Source: Roseomonas sp.
GTDB taxonomy: Bacteria; Pseudomonadota; Alphaproteobacteria; Acetobacterales; Acetobacteraceae
DNA length: 64,000 nucleotides
Assembly (NCBI GenBank): GCA_020249145.1
Contig: JADCGF010000012.1
Location: forward strand, 1 to 64,000
Direction of reading: 5' to 3'
The notes beneath the pieces are model-generated. The model was not told where the DNA came from. It did no database searches and was given only the letters and a program-made list of their open reading frames with translations. Each line of letters opens with the position of its first letter. Positions within the stretch are counted from its first letter, which is position 1. Shown here piece after piece: positions 21,851-30,899 of the stretch. The position numbers and the translations under genes are program-made.

Positions 21851-22867
21851 ATGTCTGTCCTGATCCTCGCCCTTTTCGCCCTGCTCCTGGCCCCCGTCCC
21901 TGCGCTTTCGCAGACGGAGCCCTTCAGGGTGCTCAATCAGACCGAACAATCGGCCCATTCGCTTTTTGCCGTGCGCTCGGGGCGGCAGGATTGGGGGGCA
22001 AATATGTTGACGCGCGGCGCGCTGGCGCCAGGTGCCGGGATCAATATACGCCCTAGCGAGAATGCCGGCTGCCGCTTTGATTTGCGCATGGTGCTAAGCG
22101 ACGGGCGGGAAATCATCAACCGAAGCATGGATATTTGCGCGGAAAAGGTCGTTTCCATGCAATCGCCCCTGCCCCGCCCGCCTGGCGCCGCAGCCCCAGC
22201 CCCGTCGCCCGGTACGCCGCCGCAGGCAGGCCGTGGGCGGGCTTCCACCGGCACGGGCTTTGTTGTGGCGCGCGACCGCGTGCTCACCAATCATCACGTC
22301 ATTGATGGCTGCAACGCGATTACCGTGCGCAGCGCTGATGGCCGTACCCTGCCCGCCACCATGCCGGCGCGCGTTGATGTGCAGCGTGACCTGGCGCTGC
22401 TTGTGGTGCCAAATGATCCGGGGCCGATCCTACCATTTCGCGCCAACCCCGTGCGGCGCGGCGAAAGTGTGGTGACCTATGGCTTCCCGCTGGCCGGGCT
22501 GCTGGCCGCGGGGCCTACCCTGACCACGGGGGAAGTCAGCGCGCTTGCGGGGCTCGCCAATAATGAACAGCATTTCCAGATCAGCGCGCCCGTGCAGCAG
22601 GGCAATTCCGGCGGACCTTTGCTTGACCGTCAGGGCCATGTGATGGGCGTGATTGTGTCCAAGCTGAATGCGCAGCGCATCGCGCAGCGCACTGGCGATA
22701 TTCCGCAGAATGTGAATTTCGCCGTGAAGGGCACGGAAGCCTTGGGTTTCCTGCGCCGCGCCGGGGTGGAGCCCACACTCCGCGAAAGCGCGCCCACGGA
22801 ATTGAGCGCGGCTGAGGTCGGCGAACGCGCGCATGCAAGCACGGTGTTTATTCGCTGCGAGAAATGA
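21851..22867 (+). CDS. Secreted trypsin-like (S1) serine protease
   Basis: The 338-residue product has a signal peptide (residues 1 to about 20, ending PALS-Q). A small N-terminal domain (about 24-100, with two Cys) and a Pro/Ala linker (about 106-128) follow. The S1 fold then carries a complete triad: His149 in TNHHVIDG, Asp180 in RDLALLV, Ser253 in GNSGGPLLD. There is no PDZ domain, so it is not a standard DegP/DegQ. It probably acts in the periplasm. It is divergent from copA, sharing an 89-bp intergenic region, but no shared role is evident. Confidence 0.88.
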   Translation: MSVLILALFALLLAPVPALSQTEPFRVLNQTEQSAHSLFAVRSGRQDWGANMLTRGALAPGAGINIRPSENAGCRFDLRMVLSDGREIINRSMDICAEKVVSMQSPLPRPPGAAAPAPSPGTPPQAGRGRASTGTGFVVARDRVLTNHHVIDGCNAITVRSADGRTLPATMPARVDVQRDLALLVVPNDPGPILPFRANPVRRGESVVTYGFPLAGLLAAGPTLTTGEVSALAGLANNEQHFQISAPVQQGNSGGPLLDRQGHVMGVIVSKLNAQRIAQRTGDIPQNVNFAVKGTEALGFLRRAGVEPTLRESAPTELSAAEVGERAHASTVFIRCEK

Positions 22868-22895
22868 GCGGGCGTTTCCTCCGCCTCGCTTAGCC

Positions 22896-24224
22896 TCAAG
22901 CCCCGTCTATCGCCTCAGCGAGTGCCGCGAAAGACTGCTCAACGGGTGAAATCTCGCCCTTGCGCTGGCGCAGCACCGCTTCAATGCGCGGCGCCAGCTT
23001 CACCGCTGCATCCGCTTCCGGGTCATGCCCGGCGCGATAGGCGCCAAGGCGCACCAGATCCTTGATCTCGCCATAGGTGGACAGCAGGCGCTTTGCCTCC
23101 GACACCAATTGCCATTCCTGTTCTTCCAAAACCCCCGGCATGCTGCGCGATACTGAGCGCAGCACATCCACCGGCGGATACCGCCCCGCTTCCGCAATCG
23201 CGCGGTCCAGCACCACATGCCCATCCAGAATGCCGCGCACCGCATCGGCCACAGGTTCATCATGGTCATCGCCTTCCACCAGCACGGTGAAAAGCGCGGT
23301 GATGGCACCTGGCGAATTATCTGGCCCCGGCCCGGCGCGCTCCAAAAGCCGAGGCAATTCCGTGAAGACCGAAGGCGGGTAACCGCGCGTGGCCGGGGGT
23401 TCGCCCACCGCCAGACCAATTTCGCGCAGCGCCAAGGCAAAGCGCGTCACACTATCCATCAGCAGCAACACTTGCAGGCCCTGATCACGAAAATGTTCTG
23501 CCACCGTCGTGGCAGCATAGGCCGCTTCGCGCCTGAGCGGTGCCGCGCTATCCGATGTGGCGCAAACCACGACACTGCGGGCAAGCTTCTCGGGCCCCAG
23601 ATCATCCTCGATGAATTCGCGCAATTCGCGCCCGCGTTCACCGACAAGCGCAAAGACAATCACATCCGCCGCCAGCCCGCCCGCCAGCATGGACATGAGC
23701 GTGGATTTACCAACGCCCGAGGCTGCGAAAAGCCCGAGCCTTTGCCCGCGCCTGACTGGGGTGAACAGATCAAGCACCCGCACGCCCAAAGGCAGCCGCA
23801 CCCCAAGGCGGGAGCGCTGGCCCGCCGCCGGCGCCGGCGCGTGGGTTGGGCGCTGAATGGCGCCAGGCGCAGGCATAGGTCCGCCATCCAGCGGCCTGCC
23901 CATCGGGTCCAGCACGCGCCCAAGCCAGGCATCGGAAACCGGCAGGGCCGGGCGCGGCGCCAGTGTGGCGCGCATACCGGAAGTGAGGCCAGTGAGCGGC
24001 CCAAGCGCAATGGCCTGCGCCTTGCCATCCCTAAAGCCCGCGATTTCCGCCATGACCGGCGCGCCAGTGGGCGCGGTGATCGCGACCCGGTCTCCAATCG
24101 CGGCAAGCGGGCCGAAGCCTTCCAGCGTAATGGTCAGCCCGGTGATGGCATTGACGCGCCCATGAACCCGTTCGCGCGGCAGGGCGCCAAGGGCAGCGGC
24201 GGTGGCGTGGAAATCAGGCAGCAT
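22896..24224 (-). CDS. fliI: Flagellum-specific/type III export ATPase FliI
   Basis: The 442-residue protein is an F1-beta-like ATPase of the FliI/YscN group, which energises flagellar or type III export. Visible parts are the beta-barrel N-domain with LDPMGRPLDGG, the Walker A loop AASGVGKST (about 167-175), the Walker B region LLLMDSVTRFALALREIGLA, and the family segment ATRGYPPSVFTELPRLLERAG. RBS AAGGA lies before the ATG at 24224. No other flagellar or secretion gene is in the window, so it is an isolated copy here. FliI is preferred over SctN because of overall similarity to alphaproteobacterial FliI; this is a judgement by eye. Confidence 0.88.
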   Translation of the reverse strand: MLPDFHATAAALGALPRERVHGRVNAITGLTITLEGFGPLAAIGDRVAITAPTGAPVMAEIAGFRDGKAQAIALGPLTGLTSGMRATLAPRPALPVSDAWLGRVLDPMGRPLDGGPMPAPGAIQRPTHAPAPAAGQRSRLGVRLPLGVRVLDLFTPVRRGQRLGLFAASGVGKSTLMSMLAGGLAADVIVFALVGERGRELREFIEDDLGPEKLARSVVVCATSDSAAPLRREAAYAATTVAEHFRDQGLQVLLLMDSVTRFALALREIGLAVGEPPATRGYPPSVFTELPRLLERAGPGPDNSPGAITALFTVLVEGDDHDEPVADAVRGILDGHVVLDRAIAEAGRYPPVDVLRSVSRSMPGVLEEQEWQLVSEAKRLLSTYGEIKDLVRLGAYRAGHDPEADAAVKLAPRIEAVLRQRKGEISPVEQSFAALAEAIDGA

Positions 24225-24287
24225 TAGGGTTCCTTAGCACGAAATGGCGGCGCTTTGGTAAAGAAGATTGACGCACCTCGCGCCGCC

Positions 24288-25178
24288 TCATGCCTCCAGC
24301 GCGGCGGAACGGGCCTTGAGCAAGGGCCTCAGCAGCGGATTGGGGAAGGACCGTGCAATGGTTACGGCGTAGAAGGTCTCAACCAGGCCCGAAAGCGGCG
24401 TGGCGCGCATCAGTGTACCGGCGCGAAGTTCATCCCTCACCACAATCGCAGGCATGACCGCGAGGCCGACATCCTGGCGCGCCAAAAGGCGCATCATCGC
24501 CATATCATCAACCTCCGCCGCGATGCGCGGCGTGACGTGCAGCCGGTTCGCCAAGGCTTCGAATTCGGCGCGCAAGCCACTCTCTGGCCCCGGCACAATC
24601 ACCGGGTGGCGCGCCAGCAATTCCGGCAGGCTGCCGCCCTGGCGGAGGCGCTTCGGCGTGCCGAAAAGCTCAACGCGCTGCCGCGCCACGCGATGCCCAA
24701 CCAAGGCCGGGCCTGGCCCCGCCGCCGGCAGCCGGTCCATCAACACAACATCAAGATTGAGCGCGCGCAATTCCGCCAAAAGCTCCGCCGCGCCGCCTGA
24801 TCTCAGCGCCAGATGCAGATCTTCCCGATCCAGCAAAGGTTGCAGAAACGCCAACTGAAAATTGCGCGACAGTGTGGCCAGTGCGCCAATCCGCAAGACC
24901 GTTTGCGCGGGAGTGTCGCCCTTGAGCGTCGCGAGCAATTCCTCACCGGTCGCGGCAATGGCATCCGCATGATCAAGCGCAATCCGCCCCGCTTCGGTGA
25001 GAACAAGCTTGCGCTGCGTGCGTTCAAACAGCGGATGCCCAAGCCTTTCTTCCAAAGCGCGTATCTGCACTGACAATGCCGATTGCGACAGGCCAAGCTT
25101 TTCCGCCGCACGCGTGAGGTTTCCCTCATGCGCGACGGCGCGGAAATAGCCAAGATGGCGAAGATTCAAGCGATTCAT
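24288..25178 (-). CDS. LysR-family transcriptional regulator
   Basis: The 296-residue protein has a typical N-terminal winged helix (MNRLNLRHLGYFRAVAHEGN, then RAAEKLGLSQSALSVQIRALE). A periplasmic-binding-like effector domain follows from about residue 90. It is divergent from the SbtA-like transporter, 98 bp away. A perfect 7-bp palindrome with 3-bp centre (25180-25196) lies two bases before its ATG, over its ribosome-binding region. The likely role is control of the transporter and of itself. The effector is unknown; bicarbonate or carbon status is only a guess from the neighbour. Confidence 0.9.
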   Translation of the reverse strand: MNRLNLRHLGYFRAVAHEGNLTRAAEKLGLSQSALSVQIRALEERLGHPLFERTQRKLVLTEAGRIALDHADAIAATGEELLATLKGDTPAQTVLRIGALATLSRNFQLAFLQPLLDREDLHLALRSGGAAELLAELRALNLDVVLMDRLPAAGPGPALVGHRVARQRVELFGTPKRLRQGGSLPELLARHPVIVPGPESGLRAEFEALANRLHVTPRIAAEVDDMAMMRLLARQDVGLAVMPAIVVRDELRAGTLMRATPLSGLVETFYAVTIARSFPNPLLRPLLKARSAALEA

Positions 25179-25179
25179 G

Positions 25180-25217
25180 ATTCTATTTTATAGAATGAAG
25201 AAATAGATACAATGTAT
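25180..25217. promoter_or_regulatory. Palindromes between lysR and sbtA-like gene
   Basis: ATTCTAT-TTT-ATAGAAT (25180-25196) is a perfect dyad with the T-N11-A shape of LysR boxes. ATACA-A-TGTAT (25207-25217) is a second dyad. Both lie in an AT-rich patch in an otherwise GC-rich region, between divergent genes. Binding by the neighbouring LysR protein is inferred. Confidence 0.65.
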
Positions 25218-25276
25218 TTTATTTATGTGAGCCAAGGGGCTAGGCGGCAGTTCCCTGATTTTGACGGAGCCGCACC

Positions 25277-26248
25277 ATGCCGGGATTTGACCTGCTTCTC
25301 ACCAATCTTCTCTCGCCCATCGTCCTCGCCTTCGCGCTTGGCGCCGTCGCTGGCTTCATCCGTTCAGAGCTTGAATTGCCCGAAGCGGTGCTAAAGCTGA
25401 TTTCGATCTATCTGCTGTTTTCTATCGGCCTCACGGGCGGGCGCGAACTCGCGCAGGTTTCCTTCAGCGATGTCTCAACCCTCATTGCCGCTGCCGTTGC
25501 GATGACCATCGCCATCCCCACCACCTGCTACGCGGTGCTGCGCCGGCTTGGCGGCTTTGATGTTTCCAATGCGGCGGCGGTCGCGGCGCATTACGGCTCG
25601 GTTTCCAGCGTCACCTTCTTCGCCGCCATTGCCTTTGCGCGCGCCATGGAAACCCCGGCGGAAGGCTATCTGACCGCCATTGTCGCCGTGATGGAATTCG
25701 CCGTCATCATCTCGCTCGCCATCGGGCGCTGGGGCAATCAGGCCAAGGCGGGGAATTTCCGGCTCGGCGAGTTGCTCCTGGATACCTTGCGGGGGCGGGG
25801 CATTCTGCTGCTGACTGGCGGCATGCTGATTGGTTATTTGGCGACCGAGGCCGAGTGGCGGCGCATTGCCCCCTTCTATGAACACCTGTTTCGTGGCTTC
25901 CTGATGCTGTTCCTGCTGGAGATGGGCATGACAGCGGCGCGGCAGATCCGGGCCTTCGCCGGGGTTGGCCGCTTCATGACGGGTTTCGCCATCCTCGCGC
26001 CAATCTGCTTTGGCCTGGCAGGGCTTGGCGTGGGCTGGCTGGTGGGCCTCTCACAGGGCGGCGCCTTTGTCTTCGCCGCCATATGCGCCAGCGCTTCCTA
26101 TATTGACGCCCCCGCCGCCTGCCGGGCCGCGCTGCCCGAAGCGAGCCCAGGGATTTACCTGACCGCCTCGCTCGGCATCACCTTCCCCTTCAACCTGCTC
26201 ATCAATATGCCGCTGCTTTATGCGGCGAGTGGCTGGTTCTATTCCTGA
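25277..26248 (+). CDS. SbtA-like sodium-dependent bicarbonate transporter
   Basis: The 323-residue inner-membrane protein has about ten hydrophobic helices and matches the Sbt_1 family (cyanobacterial SbtA and relatives). Supporting segments are LLSPIVLAFALGAVAGFIRS near the N-terminus, IYLLFSIGLTGGRELA, AHYGSVSSVTFFAA in the middle, and CASASYIDAPAACRAALPEA near the end. GGAG lies about 9 nt before the ATG. It is divergent from the LysR gene. In non-cyanobacteria substrate is not proven, so bicarbonate is a family-level assignment. Confidence 0.87.
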   Translation: MPGFDLLLTNLLSPIVLAFALGAVAGFIRSELELPEAVLKLISIYLLFSIGLTGGRELAQVSFSDVSTLIAAAVAMTIAIPTTCYAVLRRLGGFDVSNAAAVAAHYGSVSSVTFFAAIAFARAMETPAEGYLTAIVAVMEFAVIISLAIGRWGNQAKAGNFRLGELLLDTLRGRGILLLTGGMLIGYLATEAEWRRIAPFYEHLFRGFLMLFLLEMGMTAARQIRAFAGVGRFMTGFAILAPICFGLAGLGVGWLVGLSQGGAFVFAAICASASYIDAPAACRAALPEASPGIYLTASLGITFPFNLLINMPLLYAASGWFYS

Positions 26249-26304
26249 GCAGCTTCGGGCGTGATCCCTGCATGCGGATCACGCCGCTTGGGCGAAAGTG
26301 CCGC

Positions 26305-27855
26305 TCAGCGTGGCCGCAGCGATCCGCCGGCCTGACGTGGCGGGAAGGCGCGCAGTGTTTCCTGATGCTCCGCCAGAATGTCAATGATGCGACCGCCCAG
26401 AAAGGCCTTGCGCATCGAAAGCAGATTGGAACGATGCCCGTCGCGCTGTTCAAAGGGGTCCATGCGCAAATTGAAGAACAGGGCGCTTTCGCTGAAGGCG
26501 TCAAAAAAACCGTCGCGAGTCTGGAAATGTGCCTTCCAGGGGCCAAAGCGAAGCGCGGTCAGGCGGGATTCATTATACATCAGCTGGAACTGCCGTGCGC
26601 TTGCTGCCCCGGCGGTCCAATGCGCCAGATTATTCACGCCATCAATATGCACATTATGGCTGGCGCGCAGCCGTGCCGCCACATCAGGCACGCCCGCAGC
26701 AGCGGCAAAGGTCGTGAACAGATCCATATGGCTTTGAATGCCGTTTGAAACGGACCCCCCCCGAATATGCGCGGGCCAGCGCATCAGCATCGGCACACGC
26801 ACGCCGCCTTCCCAGGTTGTCGCCTTCTCACTCCTGAAGGGTGTTGTGCCGGCATCGGGCCACCAGGCGGCCATGGTGCCATTGTCCGATGTAAAGGCGA
26901 TGATGGTATTGTCGCGAATGCCAAGTTGATCAACGCGGTCCATGATGCGCCCGACTTGCGCATCCAATTCCATGATGCCCGCGCCGTAAACATCGTCGCC
27001 CGATGAATGGGGCTGCGCGAGCAACCGGTTTTCCGGGCGAAGCCGCGTGTAGATATGCATGCGCGTCGGGTTATGCCACAGAAAAAAGGGCTGGCGGGCG
27101 CGTACACTTTCTTCCATGAACCGCAGCGAACGGTCTATGAATTCATCATCCACCCTTTCCATGCGGCTGCGCGTCAGCGGCCCGGTATCCGTGCAGCTTT
27201 GCGCCCCCCAGGGGCCGAAGCGCGCATCCGTCACCGGCGCCGGATTGTCTGAACCCAAAGCCACGCAATCCAAAACACCACGCGGGCGATAGCGCGCATT
27301 GAAGCCAGGATCGGTCGGCCAATCCGGGTCTTCCGGCTCATCTTCCGAATTGAGGTGGTAGAGATTGCCGAAAAACATGTCGAAGCCATGCACGGTCGGC
27401 AAATGGCGGTTCAGATCGCCCAGGTGATTCTTGCCAATCTGCGCGGTCCGATAGCCTTCAGCGCGCAGCACGGTTGCAAGGCTTGGGTCGCGTTGATCAA
27501 GGCCGATGGGGGAACCAGGCAGACCCACCGTGGTCAGCCCCGTCCGGATCGGCAATTGCCCGGTGATGAAGGCCGCACGACCCGGCGTGCAGGTCGGCTC
27601 CCCGTAATGATCGGTGAACAGCATCCCTTCCTGTGCCAGACGATCCAAATTGGGTGTTGGCACCATCATGCCGCGGCTATAGGGACCAACATTCCAATAG
27701 CCGACATCATCGGCCATGATCATGATGATATTGGGCCGCGTTGCCGCACCGGGCGGGGTTGCGGGCTGTGCCGCAGCGCCGCGCAACAGCCCCGGCGCCG
27801 CGCCGACAAAGGCTGCGGCCAAACTGCCGCCCAGAAGTGCTCGCCTTTTGGTCAT
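26305..27855 (-). CDS. Arylsulfatase-type sulfatase, exported
   Basis: Type I sulfatase of 516 residues with start ATG at 27855, supported by GGGGAG upstream; the frame remains open 435 nt further but no convincing start lies there. An N-terminal signal has an Arg pair (MTKRRALLGGSLAAAF), possibly Tat. The metal/active site begins PNIIMIMADDVGYWN. The formylglycine motif is CTPGR with Cys89, so maturation by a formylglycine-generating enzyme, not found in the window, is required. Further family segments are TPNLDRLAQEGMLF and AQIGKNHLGD. It is divergent from trpG. The sulfate-ester substrate is unknown. Confidence 0.9.
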   Translation of the reverse strand: MTKRRALLGGSLAAAFVGAAPGLLRGAAAQPATPPGAATRPNIIMIMADDVGYWNVGPYSRGMMVPTPNLDRLAQEGMLFTDHYGEPTCTPGRAAFITGQLPIRTGLTTVGLPGSPIGLDQRDPSLATVLRAEGYRTAQIGKNHLGDLNRHLPTVHGFDMFFGNLYHLNSEDEPEDPDWPTDPGFNARYRPRGVLDCVALGSDNPAPVTDARFGPWGAQSCTDTGPLTRSRMERVDDEFIDRSLRFMEESVRARQPFFLWHNPTRMHIYTRLRPENRLLAQPHSSGDDVYGAGIMELDAQVGRIMDRVDQLGIRDNTIIAFTSDNGTMAAWWPDAGTTPFRSEKATTWEGGVRVPMLMRWPAHIRGGSVSNGIQSHMDLFTTFAAAAGVPDVAARLRASHNVHIDGVNNLAHWTAGAASARQFQLMYNESRLTALRFGPWKAHFQTRDGFFDAFSESALFFNLRMDPFEQRDGHRSNLLSMRKAFLGGRIIDILAEHQETLRAFPPRQAGGSLRPR

Positions 27856-27960
27856 TGCAATGTCTCCCCGCCATGCTTGGCGCGAAATTAGCTCGCCCCC
27901 GGCCAGGGCGCCACGCCTGCCGCTTGATTCTTCCCCCCCTTCGGCCCAAGGATCACGCTT

Positions 27961-28560
27961 ATGATCCTGCTGATCGACAATTATGACAGTTTCACCTTCA
28001 ACCTCTTCCACTTCCTGGGCGATCTGGGCGCGCGGGTAGAGGTCAGGCGGAACGACGCCATAGACCCGCAAGGGGTGCTGGCGATGAAGCCCGAAGCCGT
28101 GGTGCTCTCCCCCGGCCCCTGCACGCCGAATGAGGCCGGCATCTGCCTGCCGCTGATCTCGCTCGCCGCCGAGGTGAAGCTGCCGCTTTTGGGCGTCTGC
28201 CTCGGCCATCAGGCGATTGGCCAGGCTTTTGGCGGGCGCGTGATCCGCGCGCCGGAACCGGTGCATGGCAAGGTCTGGGATGTGCACCATGGGGGGACGG
28301 ATATCTTCGCCGGCCTGCCCTCACCCTTCGCCGCCACGCGCTATCATTCGCTGATCGTGGAACGCGAAACCCTGCCCGATTGCCTCCGCCCCACCGCCTG
28401 GACGGAAGATGGGCTGATCATGGGCCTCGCGCATCGGGAATTGCCAGTCTGGGGCGTGCAATTCCATCCGGAGAGCATCGCCTCTGCCCATGGGCATGAC
28501 CTGTTGCGCAATTTCCTGAAGCTCGCCGGCGCCACCCAAGGCGCTGCCATCCCGGCCTGA
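27961..28560 (+). CDS. trpG: Anthranilate synthase component II (glutamine amidotransferase)
   Basis: The 199-residue class I glutamine amidotransferase supplies ammonia to TrpE. The start [20 protein letters not shown] is characteristic. The nucleophile is Cys80 in [15 protein letters not shown], and the His-Glu pair lies in [10 protein letters not shown]. It is followed after 4 nt by trpD and trpC, making a trpGDC cluster. trpE is not adjacent, since the upstream gene is a divergent sulfatase. PabA (folate) is the alternative for this protein; the trpDC context favours TrpG, possibly serving both pathways. Confidence 0.95.
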   Translation: MILLIDNYDSFTFNLFHFLGDLGARVEVRRNDAIDPQGVLAMKPEAVVLSPGPCTPNEAGICLPLISLAAEVKLPLLGVCLGHQAIGQAFGGRVIRAPEPVHGKVWDVHHGGTDIFAGLPSPFAATRYHSLIVERETLPDCLRPTAWTEDGLIMGLAHRELPVWGVQFHPESIASAHGHDLLRNFLKLAGATQGAAIPA

Positions 28561-28564
28561 TCCC

Positions 28565-29587
28565 GTGTCGCTGAAACCCATCCTGGCGCGGCTGGCTGAT
28601 GGTGCGCGCCTGACGGAAGCCGAAGCCGAAGAAGCCTTCGGCATCATCATGGCAGGCGAAGCGACACCTGCGCAGATCGCCGGCATGCTGATGGCGATGC
28701 GCGTGCGCGGCGAAACAGTGGCCGAGATGACCGGCGCGGTGCGTGCCATGCGCGCGCGGATGGTCGCGATTGAAGCGCCACCGGGGGCCATGGATATCGT
28801 CGGCACCGGGGGCGATGCGGCGGGGACGCTGAACATCTCCACCACCACGGCCATGGTAGTGGCGGGGTGCGGCGTGCCGGTCGCGAAGCACGGCAATCGC
28901 GCGCTGTCGTCGCGGTCTGGGGCGGCGGATGCCATCTCGGCGCTTGGCATTTCGCTGGATATGCCGATGGAGAGGCTGCCCGAAGTGCTGCGCGATGCCG
29001 GCATGGTGTTTCTGATGGCGCCCCGCCATCACGCTTCCATGCGCCATGCTGCCGGGCCGCGCATGGAATTGGGCACGCGCACCATTTTCAACCTGCTCGG
29101 GCCGCTGGCCAATCCCGCCCGTGTGAAGCTGCAAATGACCGGCGCCTTTGCGCCCCAATGGCTGCGCCCCATGGCGGAAACACTGGCCCGACTCGGCACC
29201 GAACGCGCCTGGCTGGTGCATGGCGATGGCCTGGATGAACTCACGCTTTCCGGTGAAAGCCAGGTGGTGGCGCTGGAGAATGGCGCCATTCGGGAATTTA
29301 CCGTGACCCCGGAAGATGCCGGCCTTAGCCGCGCCCCGGCCTCCGCGCTCAAGGGCGGGGACCCCGCGGAAAACGCCGCCGCCTTGGAAGCCCTGCTGCG
29401 CGGCGCGCCTGGCGCCTATCGCGATGTCGTGCTGCTGAATGCCGCCGCGTCGCTGATCGTGGCCGGCAAGGCTGCGGACCTGAAGGCTGGCGTCGCTTTA
29501 GCCGCCAAGGCCATAGACGAAGGGGCCGCGTTTGGAGTATTGGCCCGCCTCCGGGCGTTATGCCCCCCCAAGGACACTGCTGGATGA
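28565..29587 (+). CDS. trpD: Anthranilate phosphoribosyltransferase (GTG start)
   Basis: Transfers phosphoribose from PRPP to anthranilate. The 340-residue product, the normal length, starts with GTG 4 nt after the trpG stop. The PRPP-binding [15 protein letters not shown] motif is intact. The [15 protein letters not shown] segment and [10 protein letters not shown] are further hallmarks. The stop overlaps the trpC ATG by four bases (ATGA). Confidence 0.97.
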   Translation: MSLKPILARLADGARLTEAEAEEAFGIIMAGEATPAQIAGMLMAMRVRGETVAEMTGAVRAMRARMVAIEAPPGAMDIVGTGGDAAGTLNISTTTAMVVAGCGVPVAKHGNRALSSRSGAADAISALGISLDMPMERLPEVLRDAGMVFLMAPRHHASMRHAAGPRMELGTRTIFNLLGPLANPARVKLQMTGAFAPQWLRPMAETLARLGTERAWLVHGDGLDELTLSGESQVVALENGAIREFTVTPEDAGLSRAPASALKGGDPAENAAALEALLRGAPGAYRDVVLLNAAASLIVAGKAADLKAGVALAAKAIDEGAAFGVLARLRALCPPKDTAG

Positions 29588-30423
29588 ATGCACCCCATAT
29601 CTCGGTGCCCTCGACCGATGCCGCATCGGTCCCTGACACCCTGGCCCGTATCCTGGCCGACAAAGCGCGCGAAGTCGCCGAGCGCATGGAAATCACCCCG
29701 CAGGCGGAAATTGAACGCCGCGCTGCGAGCGCGCCGCCGCTCCGCGATTTCGTGGGCGCGCTTTGTGAACGCATTGGTGAAGGCCGCACCGGGCTGATTG
29801 CCGAAATCAAGCGCGCATCGCCTTCCGGCGGCTTGATCCGTGATCCGTTTGAACCGGCGGCACTAGCCCGCGCCTATGAGGCGGGCGGCGCGGCCTGCCT
29901 TTCCGTGCTGACCGATGCGCCCTGGTTCCAAGGCGCCGTGGAGCATCTGGAAGCCGCCCGCGCGGCTTGCGCGCTGCCAGTGCTGCGCAAGGATTTCATG
30001 ATCCATCCCTGGCAGGTGTTTGAAGCCCGCGCCATGGGCGCCGATTGCATTCTGCTGATCATGGCCGCGCTGACCGATGCGCAGGCGAGTGAATTGGAAG
30101 ATATCGCCAGATCGCTGGATATGTCCGTATTGGCCGAAGTGCATGACCGGCGCGAATTGGACCGTGCCCTTGGCCTTGAGACCCGCCTGATCGGCATCAA
30201 TAACCGTGACCTGCGGAGCTTGCAGACCGATCTTGCGACCAGCGATGCGCTGGCCCCGCTGGTGCCGGCAGACCGCCTGCCGGTCGCGGAAAGCGGCATT
30301 CGCACCCCTGATGATGTGCGCCGCATGGCCGCCGCCGGCGCGCGCTGCATTCTGGTGGGCGAACACCTCATGCGGCAGGCGGATGTTGCCGCCGCCGCGC
30401 GCGCCTTGGTGGACGTGTCCTGA
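29584..30423 (+). CDS. trpC: Indole-3-glycerol phosphate synthase
   Basis: Converts carboxyphenylamino-deoxyribulose phosphate to indoleglycerol phosphate. The ATG at 29584 overlaps the trpD stop and gives 279 residues ([20 protein letters not shown]). TIM-barrel landmarks are [45 protein letters not shown], and the phosphate-binding VAESGI. It is monofunctional, with no TrpF domain. Its TGA stop appears to overlap an unusual CTG start of moaC. Confidence 0.97.
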   Translation: MNAPHISVPSTDAASVPDTLARILADKAREVAERMEITPQAEIERRAASAPPLRDFVGALCERIGEGRTGLIAEIKRASPSGGLIRDPFEPAALARAYEAGGAACLSVLTDAPWFQGAVEHLEAARAACALPVLRKDFMIHPWQVFEARAMGADCILLIMAALTDAQASELEDIARSLDMSVLAEVHDRRELDRALGLETRLIGINNRDLRSLQTDLATSDALAPLVPADRLPVAESGIRTPDDVRRMAAAGARCILVGEHLMRQADVAAAARALVDVS

Positions 30424-30899
30424 GCGCCCCGCGCCTCACGCATTTTGACGCTGCCGGGCGCGCGGCGATGGTGGATGTTTCGCCAAAGGCCGAGACAGCG
30501 CGCACCGCAACCGCCCGCGGGCGGATTGTGATGGCACCGGAAACCCTGGCGCTGATCAAGGAAGGCCGCGCGGGCAAGGGCGATGTGCTGGGTGTGGCGC
30601 GGCTTGCCGGCATCATGGCGGCCAAGCGCACGTCCGATCTGATTCCGCTTTGCCATCCGTTGATGATTTCCAAGGTTTCGGTTGATCTGGAACCGGAAGG
30701 CGATGACGCCATCGTGATCGAAGCAACCGTGAGCCTGACCGGCAAAACGGGCGTGGAGATGGAAGCGCTGACCGCTGTCAGCATCGCAGCCCTCACGGTC
30801 TATGACATGGTGAAGGCCGCCGATCGCGGGATGCGGATTGAGGACATCCGCCTGGTCCATAAGGCCGGCGGCAAATCGGGCGAGTTCATCGGTGGCTGA
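30420..30899 (+). CDS. moaC: Cyclic pyranopterin monophosphate synthase (probable CTG start)
   Basis: MoaC forms cyclic pyranopterin phosphate in molybdenum-cofactor synthesis. The core has [24 protein letters not shown] and KAGGKSGEF. The first in-frame ATG (30468) would begin [10 protein letters not shown] and remove a conserved N-terminus. Upstream codons encode the expected [15 protein letters not shown], compare LTHINAAGEAHMVDV of E. coli. The only plausible in-frame start before it is CTG at 30420, which overlaps the trpC TGA (CTGA); no ATG, GTG or TTG occurs in frame just upstream. The product is 159 residues from CTG, 143 from ATG. It is followed by moeA with 8-nt overlap. Confidence 0.9.
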   Translation: MSAPRLTHFDAAGRAAMVDVSPKAETARTATARGRIVMAPETLALIKEGRAGKGDVLGVARLAGIMAAKRTSDLIPLCHPLMISKVSVDLEPEGDDAIVIEATVSLTGKTGVEMEALTAVSIAALTVYDMVKAADRGMRIEDIRLVHKAGGKSGEFIGG

